The translations under genes were made by a program, and so were the position numbers. A stretch of DNA of 37,365 nt from CAVQBP01 sp964448105 (GTDB lineage: Bacteria > Bacteroidota > Ignavibacteria > Ignavibacteriales > Ignavibacteriaceae). The notes beneath the pieces are model-generated. The model was not told the origin of the DNA. It saw only the letters and a program-made list of their open reading frames with translations, and searched no databases. Below are positions 32,496 through 37,365 of this stretch, one piece after another. The stretch spans positions 1-37,365 of the forward strand of contig CAYUVK010000046.1 of NCBI GenBank assembly GCA_964448105.1. The letters run 5' to 3'. Positions within the stretch are counted from its first letter, which is position 1. Each line of letters opens with the position of its first letter.

Positions 32496-33434
32496 ATGTA
32501 CAATGAAAATAACTTATATGCAAAACCTTTTCTTAAATGGGCCGGCGGTAAAGGGCAGCTGCTGAATCAATTTGAAAAGTTTTTTCCTGCTGAAATAAAA
32601 ACCGGTGAAATAGAAAATTATTATGAACCTTTTTTAGGGGGCGGGGCCGTATTTTTCTATATGAAATCCAAAGAATTCCCAGTAAAAAATTTTTATTTGT
32701 ATGATATAAATGATGAGTTAATAAGGATATATAAAGTAATTCAAAGAGATGTTTCTGAACTTATAGACCGTCTTAAGTATTATGAAAAGAAATATTTTTC
32801 GTTGGCTGAAAAACAGGATAGAAAAACATTTTATCTTAAAGTACGGGAAAAACTTAACAATGAGAAAAATAATATTTCAAAAAAGTATTCGGTTAGCTGG
32901 ATTGATAGGGCTTCCCAATTAATTTTTCTTAACAGAACCTGTTTTAACGGATTATTTAGATTTAATAAATCGGGTGATTTTAATGTTCCCTTTGGTGATT
33001 ATAAAAATCCAAAAATATGCGATGAAAGTAATTTGTGTTTGGTTAATAAAGCATTTCAAAATGTTAAAATTAAAATACTAGATTTCCGGGAGCTGACAAA
33101 ACAGATAAAAAATTATTCATTTGTTTATTTTGATCCCCCTTATATGCCTTTAAACAAAACTTCAAGTTTTACATCCTACAGCAAATTTAATTTTGGAATA
33201 GAAGAGCAAAAAGAGCTTGCTCAAATATTTAAATCTTTAAATGAGAAACACGATATTAGATTGATGCTTAGCAACTCCGACCCCAAGGGGAATTTCTTTT
33301 ATCGCCATTACAAAGGAAAAAACATAAAAATAAACAAAGTAGAAGCAAACAGAATGATTAATTGTATTGCAGAAAGAAGGGGTAAAATCTCCGAATTGGT
33401 TATTACCAATTATGATAGCTATAACAGGCAATAA
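32496..33434 (+). CDS. Dam-type (D12 class) DNA adenine N6-methyltransferase, solitary
   Basis: A 312-residue enzyme that methylates adenine in DNA. Motif I is KPFLKWAGGKGQLL at residues 10-23, followed by NYYEPFLGGGAVFF; motif IV DPPY is at residues 213-216 (YFDPPYMPL). The order is the D12/alpha class, whose best-known members recognise GATC; the target here is an inference. No restriction endonuclease or controller gene is adjacent, so it is an orphan methylase: either regulatory or a remnant of a restriction-modification or mobile element. The C-terminal KVEANRMINCIAERRGKISELVITNY also matches the family. Confidence 0.93.
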   Translation: MYNENNLYAKPFLKWAGGKGQLLNQFEKFFPAEIKTGEIENYYEPFLGGGAVFFYMKSKEFPVKNFYLYDINDELIRIYKVIQRDVSELIDRLKYYEKKYFSLAEKQDRKTFYLKVREKLNNEKNNISKKYSVSWIDRASQLIFLNRTCFNGLFRFNKSGDFNVPFGDYKNPKICDESNLCLVNKAFQNVKIKILDFRELTKQIKNYSFVYFDPPYMPLNKTSSFTSYSKFNFGIEEQKELAQIFKSLNEKHDIRLMLSNSDPKGNFFYRHYKGKNIKINKVEANRMINCIAERRGKISELVITNYDSYNRQ

Positions 33435-33456
33435 GTTTTTTTACCGCTGAAAAACC

Positions 33457-33522
33457 ACTTGCCTATTATAAATAAAAAGAGTTAATTTGTATTAACATTG
33501 AGAACTTTTGGGGAATGTAATT
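33457..33522 (+). repeat. Dispersed intergenic repeat, copy 2
   Basis: The same ordered words as copy 1 at 28008-28073 (ACTTGCCTATTA, AAAAAGAGTTAATTTGT, GAGA, TTTGGGGAATGTA) with a slightly longer middle. It lies 23 bases after the Dam-type gene stop. Confidence 0.6.
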
Positions 33523-33660
33523 GTACAGAGCACATATTAACTCATTTCTAAATTTTAAGCTTATTAAATTTAAAAAATTAAATTCTCCCAAAGGAAATCC
33601 TTGACTTAATAATTAATAGTTATGTAATCAAGAAAATCAACATGACTGATTAAATTAACT

Positions 33661-34260
33661 ATGGATGATGTAATAAATACAATTGAGCTTGCTTTATTAA
33701 TTATTCTTCCTTTGATAGTTTTTTATCAAATTACCCATAAAAGTTACAAATTATATGTTCTGTATGTTGTATTACTCTATTTAATATGGCTTGCTACATA
33801 TTCCTTATTACATGAATTATGTCATGCATTTGGTTGCTTGATAACCGGTGCAGAGATTAAAGATTATCAACTAATACCACATTTCTGGGAAGGTGATTTT
33901 AAAACAGGATATCTAAATGCCGATTTTGAAAATGGATATCAGAGTTTTATCTCGCTTACAGCTCCGTATTTTAGAGATCTAATTTTTTTGTTTATAGGTT
34001 ATATTCTATTAAAAAGAAAAAAAATAATAAATTCTTTTATAAATGGTTTGGTAATTGTTTTGTTTGTTTTGAGTCCCCTATATGATGTTTTTAATAATTA
34101 TTTCGCATTTGTTCTGGGAGCCCGTAATGATTTTAACGGTATTAAGGGAACGGCAGGATATTTTTTAACTCATACAATAGGAATACTATTTACCCTTGCA
34201 GGGATATATACTTTATGGAGAGTATTCTTATTGTACAAGAAATATCCGGCTGTAAAATAA
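33661..34260 (+). CDS. Polytopic membrane protein with HExxH motif
   Basis: A 199-residue membrane protein with about five helices. H51-E-L-C-H55 (YSLLHELCHAFG) sits at the end of the second helix and is the zinc-binding motif of membrane proteases such as M50/site-2 or M79-like enzymes. The second half has no clear NPDG motif (SPLYDVFNNYFAF at about residues 138-150 could carry the third ligand, an aspartate), so peptidase activity is only possible. No ribosome-binding site is obvious before the ATG. It follows the Dam-type gene by about 225 bases. I do not recognise an exact family. Confidence 0.6.
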   Translation: MDDVINTIELALLIILPLIVFYQITHKSYKLYVLYVVLLYLIWLATYSLLHELCHAFGCLITGAEIKDYQLIPHFWEGDFKTGYLNADFENGYQSFISLTAPYFRDLIFLFIGYILLKRKKIINSFINGLVIVLFVLSPLYDVFNNYFAFVLGARNDFNGIKGTAGYFLTHTIGILFTLAGIYTLWRVFLLYKKYPAVK

Positions 34261-34370
34261 ATGGGATGATAATTATTTAACTAGCGATACTCTCGAAATA
34301 CACGGTACAATAAATAATATAAAGCAGCATATATGTTAGCTGTCAATAATGTATATAAAGGAATAATGAT

Positions 34371-35156
34371 ATGGATATAATTGATCTTAATGAAAAGTAT
34401 TATTCGATATATTTTATGTGCCTTGAAGATTGGTCGGATGAAATAAAGGAAGCAGGCAATCATAAAGAAATGTGGTTTCAAAAATTCAAAGACAAAGGAC
34501 TTCGAGTAAAGATTGCTGTAGAAAATGATAAAGTGTATGGTATGATTCAATACCTTCCTATTGAATATTCTATGGTCGAAGGAAAAGAATTATATTTTAT
34601 CAATTGTATTTGGGTACACGGACATAATAAAGGTGTAGGAAATTTTCAGAAAAGAGGTATTGGTACTAAGTTGCTAAAAGCAGCTGAGCAAGATGTAAAA
34701 TCATTAAATGGAAAAGGAATTGCAGCATGGGGTCTTTCTTTACCATTCTGGATGAAAGCATCCTGGTTTAAAAAAAAAGGGTATAGAAAAATTGATAAAA
34801 ATGGAATGGCGGTATTATTATGGAAACCATTTTCAGAAGAAGCAACTCCTCCCCGGTGGATTAAAGAAAAAAGGAAACCACAATTAACAGAGGGGAAAGT
34901 TACAGTAACATCATTTATTAATGGATGGTGTCCTGCACAAAATATGGTATACGAAAGAGCAAAAAGAGCATCATCAGACTTTGGAGAAAAAGTAGAATTT
35001 CAAGAAATATCTACATCAAATAAGGAAACTCTAATTGAATGGGGAATATCTGATGCTCTTTTCGTTGATGGGAAAAAAATAAGAATCGGTCCACCTCCAT
35101 CTTATAAGAAAATTAAAAAAATAGTATCAAAAAGAGTAAACCGATTAAAAGAATAG
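34371..35156 (+). CDS. GNAT acetyltransferase fused to YoaP-like thioredoxin-fold domain
   Basis: A 261-residue two-domain protein. Residues about 1-150 are a GNAT fold, with KVYGMIQYLPIEY, an acetyl-CoA loop at FQKRGIGTKLLKAAEQDV, and WFKKKGYRKID. Residues about 175-260 form a small thioredoxin-like domain of the YoaP type, with GWCPAQN (C187), VEFQEIST and ALFVDGKKIRIGPPPSYKKIKKIV. The single cysteine and not CxxC suggests that it senses or binds rather than reduces. The substrate is unknown. It stands alone, with GGAATAATGAT before the ATG. Confidence 0.82.
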   Translation: MDIIDLNEKYYSIYFMCLEDWSDEIKEAGNHKEMWFQKFKDKGLRVKIAVENDKVYGMIQYLPIEYSMVEGKELYFINCIWVHGHNKGVGNFQKRGIGTKLLKAAEQDVKSLNGKGIAAWGLSLPFWMKASWFKKKGYRKIDKNGMAVLLWKPFSEEATPPRWIKEKRKPQLTEGKVTVTSFINGWCPAQNMVYERAKRASSDFGEKVEFQEISTSNKETLIEWGISDALFVDGKKIRIGPPPSYKKIKKIVSKRVNRLKE

Positions 35157-35280
35157 GTGGTAGCTACCAAGTAAATAAGCCGGTGGTCTTATTCATTGCA
35201 TCAGCCTCATCTTTCTAATTAGACCTGATAATCTGGGCTGGAGTTCAAAGCTGTTATATACAAAAAATATAAGGTTGTTT

Positions 35281-36642
35281 ATGTTACAAGAATCTAAAAT
35301 AACAATATGGCATAATAGAATATTTATTCTTACCGCTTTCTCTTTCGTATTTTTATTTACTTTCAATTTTTACTCGTTGGCGCAAGAGAAATTATCTAGA
35401 GCGCAAAAAAAAGAAATTGTAGAAACGCTTTGTTCAAAGTTGGAGAAACTGTATCCAATCCCCGAAATAGGTAAAAAAACCAGCTTGGATATTCTTAAAA
35501 ATTATGAAGAGGGGAAATATTCTAATTACAATTTTCCCTCTGAATTTGTCCAGCATTTAAATGATGATCTGGAATCTTCAAGCAAAGATGGACATCTGGG
35601 AATTATATATGATTCAGCAATGGCTTCGGAACTTAAAAAGGAGGAAGATACCGGAGAAAAAAGTGAATCATATGCAGATTTAACTTTCGAATCGGAACGA
35701 TGGAATAATTTTGGTTTTAAGGAATTAAAAATACTTGAAGGTAATATTGGTTATCTGGACTTGCGGACTTTTTTTTCCTTAAAATATGCCGGGGAGACTG
35801 CCGTTGCTGCTATGAACTTTTTTTCAAATTGTAATGCAATCATTATAGATTTACGCAAAAATGGCGGGGGATGGGATGATATGGTAACTTTTCTAGCAAG
35901 CTATTTTATAAATAACAATGATGATATCATTTTTAGTATCACACACTCAACTTTGGATAATTCATATTTTGCATCAGTGCCGTCCCTTTATGTTCCCGGG
36001 AAAAAGCTGACGGATATCCCTATTGTTATTCTTACTTCAAAATCAACTGCTTCTGCAGCGGAAGCATTTACAAATATTATGAGATTTTTCAGCAAGAATA
36101 TTTCTATTATAGGTGAAACGACTGCCGGAGCAGAAAATCCGGTAGAACATATCATTTTATTTGGAGGATATATATTGCGTATTCCTACCTGGCAGAAAAT
36201 ATATTCATATGATAAATCCGGTTGGGAGGGAGTAGGAATAAAACCTAATATCGAAGTCAAATCTGATAGCGCGTTAAAAATCGCTCATATAAATCTGTTG
36301 CATCAGCTAAAAAAAGAAACCAGTGATGAAACCATTAAAAATAAATATCAGTGGTATATAGATGGTATTAATGCTTTGAATAATCCCATTTCAGTACCGG
36401 GAAATATATTGCAAGCATATAATGGTACATATGGTAATAGAAACATCTATTATGAGAGTGATGGTTTATACTACCAGTATAAAGGTCGAACAAAAAGAAA
36501 AATGTTTGCTATTTCAAATGAATATTTTTTAATCGAGGGTTACGATTTCTTTAGGGTAAGGTTTATTAAAAATAAGAATAAAGTTATAGGTTTAAATGAA
36601 ATTTATGACGATGGAAATATTACTAAACTATCAAAAGAATAA
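35281..36642 (+). CDS. S41 family C-terminal-processing-like peptidase, exported
   Basis: A 453-residue protein from ATG 35281; a TTG two codons upstream is less likely, because AAGG lies 6-9 bases before the ATG. Residues 12-36 are a signal peptide or anchor (FILTAFSFVFLFTFNFYSLAQ). The S41 core includes GYLDLRTF, AIIIDLRKNGGGWDDM, then LTSKSTASAAEAF with the probable catalytic serine S258, and GETTAGAENP. The PDZ domain of CtpA is not evident, so this is of the PDZ-less tail-specific-protease-like or retinol-binding-like branch. The C-terminal region of about 80 residues is a beta-rich domain of unknown role. Monocistronic by position. Confidence 0.88.
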   Translation: MLQESKITIWHNRIFILTAFSFVFLFTFNFYSLAQEKLSRAQKKEIVETLCSKLEKLYPIPEIGKKTSLDILKNYEEGKYSNYNFPSEFVQHLNDDLESSSKDGHLGIIYDSAMASELKKEEDTGEKSESYADLTFESERWNNFGFKELKILEGNIGYLDLRTFFSLKYAGETAVAAMNFFSNCNAIIIDLRKNGGGWDDMVTFLASYFINNNDDIIFSITHSTLDNSYFASVPSLYVPGKKLTDIPIVILTSKSTASAAEAFTNIMRFFSKNISIIGETTAGAENPVEHIILFGGYILRIPTWQKIYSYDKSGWEGVGIKPNIEVKSDSALKIAHINLLHQLKKETSDETIKNKYQWYIDGINALNNPISVPGNILQAYNGTYGNRNIYYESDGLYYQYKGRTKRKMFAISNEYFLIEGYDFFRVRFIKNKNKVIGLNEIYDDGNITKLSKE

Positions 36643-36945
36643 TTTAGAAATAGTATAATATTGGTACATAACTGGCAACTCAAGCCAATTTTTCATTATC
36701 CATAATTGAGTAATTAAAAAATATTTTATGCATAACCCGCAATTAAAAAGTACAAATGTATTTTTATATTGATATTTTATCATGTAATAATTTTCATTTT
36801 GAGACGTTGAAAAATGATAAAAAGATTATAAATAATTGTAAAATACGTTTAAATTTTATTATCTTTTATCATAAAATATTTTATTAAAAAAATATAAAAA
36901 ACAACTTTAACCAACAGTCAGTATACGTGTGTTAACACACAAACC
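36643..36945. other. AT-rich spacer before the tmRNA-like element
   Basis: The 303 bases are very AT-rich with no convincing gene. A perfect 14-bp palindrome GTGTGTTAACACAC (36927-36940) lies 5 bases before the tmRNA-like 5' end. Confidence 0.5.
36927..36940. repeat. Perfect 14-bp palindrome
   Basis: GTGTGTTAACACAC is its own reverse complement. It could be an operator or a short hairpin immediately before the RNA-like element; no regulator is identified. Confidence 0.5.
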
Positions 36946-37200
36946 GGGGCAGACTGTTTAGGTTTCGACATCCGGCTAAATAATAACGGTTTTTATAGCA
37001 TAATTGGGCTGCCTGAATGAAGCCGAAACTTCACTTAGGCAAAGGCTGGCGGTGTAGTTTCTACTTACGGAAAATAAATAGGAGTAAATCCAAAATAAAA
37101 AAATTATCATTGATTAAAGGCGGTTGTTTATAATTTAGTTGAAATGAAATTAAACAAGTAAAGCCTATGGAATTTTACACTACATGTTAATAAAATGCAG
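36946..37200 (+). ncRNA. ssrA: tmRNA (ssrA)-like RNA, apparently lacking its 3' end
   Basis: GGGGCAG (36946-36952) then ACTGTTTAGGTTTCGACA match the 5' acceptor strand and D-arm of tmRNA, which conserve GGTTTCGACA or GGATTCGACA. About 60 bases on, GCTGCCTGA reads Ala-Ala-stop, as at the end of some tag frames. TGCCTGAATGAAG pairs with CTTCACTTAGGCA around loop CCGAAA (37010-37041), resembling the helix that holds the tag end. The region before it is too short for a normal PK1 and tag. No CTGCCCC acceptor partner or TTCGA T-arm occurs up to the next gene. It is either a decayed copy or a diverged RNA; the right-hand boundary is a guess. Confidence 0.4.
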
Positions 37201-37281
37201 CTTAGTTACAGTACCTTAATACTAGAAATGTGAATCATATGAAAAAATAATTTTTATTTCTAAAACAAAATGAGGTGAGTC

Positions 37282-37365
37282 ATGGGTTATTTAAAAACTA
37301 AAACTCCTGCTCATTCAATTCTACTATTCTCTATACTCTTTTCTTTTCTAACTTTTGCCCAGCCA
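37282..37365 (+). CDS. Exported protein, N terminus only (cut by window edge)
   Basis: ATG 37282 opens a frame of 28 codons that runs off the window. The residues read MGYLKTKTP, then a hydrophobic stretch LLFSILFSFLTFAQ, which is a signal peptide with a likely cleavage site after FA or FAQ. TGAGGTGA lies 5-12 bases upstream. The protein family cannot be determined from this. Confidence 0.7.
   Translation, partial: MGYLKTKTPAHSILLFSILFSFLTFAQP

Noticed and set aside
37315..37325. CTCCTGCTCATTCAATTC as a tmRNA 3' acceptor strand
   Set aside because: It pairs poorly with GGGGCAG, has no T-arm before it and lies inside the coding start of the next gene.
1..37365. CRISPR arrays, tRNA and rRNA genes
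   Set aside because: No regular spacer-repeat array, no cloverleaf with a GGTTCGA-type T-arm and no rRNA signature was seen by eye on either strand.

Overview
The window is AT-rich (about one third G+C by eye) and comes from a Gram-negative bacterium of the Bacteroidota/Ignavibacteria (FCB) type; I cannot name the species. The pointers are family-level: a DUF5916 barrel protein, a DUF5686 protein with a carboxypeptidase-regulatory-like domain, DUF4097 and DUF6249-like proteins, bacillithiol synthesis (BshA), Bacteroidota-style double 4Fe-4S ferredoxins, Lnt, and one TTG-N19-TAnnTTTG promoter. A run of 100 N at 27299-27398 is a scaffold join inside a gene, so the exact distance across it is unknown.

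Layout. 1-1190: 3' end of a LemA gene and a TPM-domain protein. 1284-2254: two tandem paralogous ferredoxins, then a terminator. 2512-6546: cytidylate-kinase-like protein, metallo-beta-lactamase-fold hydrolase overlapping a Rieske ferredoxin, QueG, and TrxB with a strong hairpin terminator. 6580-8237: ECF sigma/anti-sigma module 1 with a divergent DUF6249-like membrane protein. 8667-10618: b561-like membrane protein, YceI protein and YbjQ protein. 10647-15608: tight operon era, EamA transporter, acyP, ispF, dedA-like, lnt. 15703-19049 (minus): bshA, DNPH1-like hydrolase, RsmB/RsmF-type RNA methyltransferase and a cysteine-less ArsC-fold protein. 19245-21018: PfkB kinase overlapping an RmlD-type reductase. 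21304-24842: ECF module 2, with sigma factor, an anti-sigma factor carrying HEAT-like repeats, a DUF4097 repeat protein, and a divergent secreted HEAT-like protein. 25298-27815: DUF5916 gene broken by the gap. 28227-36642: loosely packed single genes (methyltransferase, DUF5686 protein, two GNATs, solitary Dam-type methylase, HExxH membrane protein, S41 peptidase) in long AT-rich spacers. 36946-37200: a tmRNA-like stretch without a recognisable 3' end, followed by the start of an exported protein cut by the window edge.

The most interesting signal is regulatory. Three sites, two divergent at sigma gene 1 and one at sigma gene 2, share the arrangement AAC-N18-GTC. Both sigma-gene copies lie 10-11 bases before the start codon, which predicts autoregulated and nearly leaderless mRNAs and links the DUF6249-like gene to sigma factor 1. 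The second module joins zinc-binding anti-sigma and HEAT-like repeat parts in one protein next to a separate secreted HEAT-like protein. This suggests an envelope-sensing circuit, but function is inferred from architecture only.

Intergenic regions hold several unrelated word-like degenerate repeats, a Bacteroidota-style palindromic element, and a dispersed ~65-bp repeat found twice.
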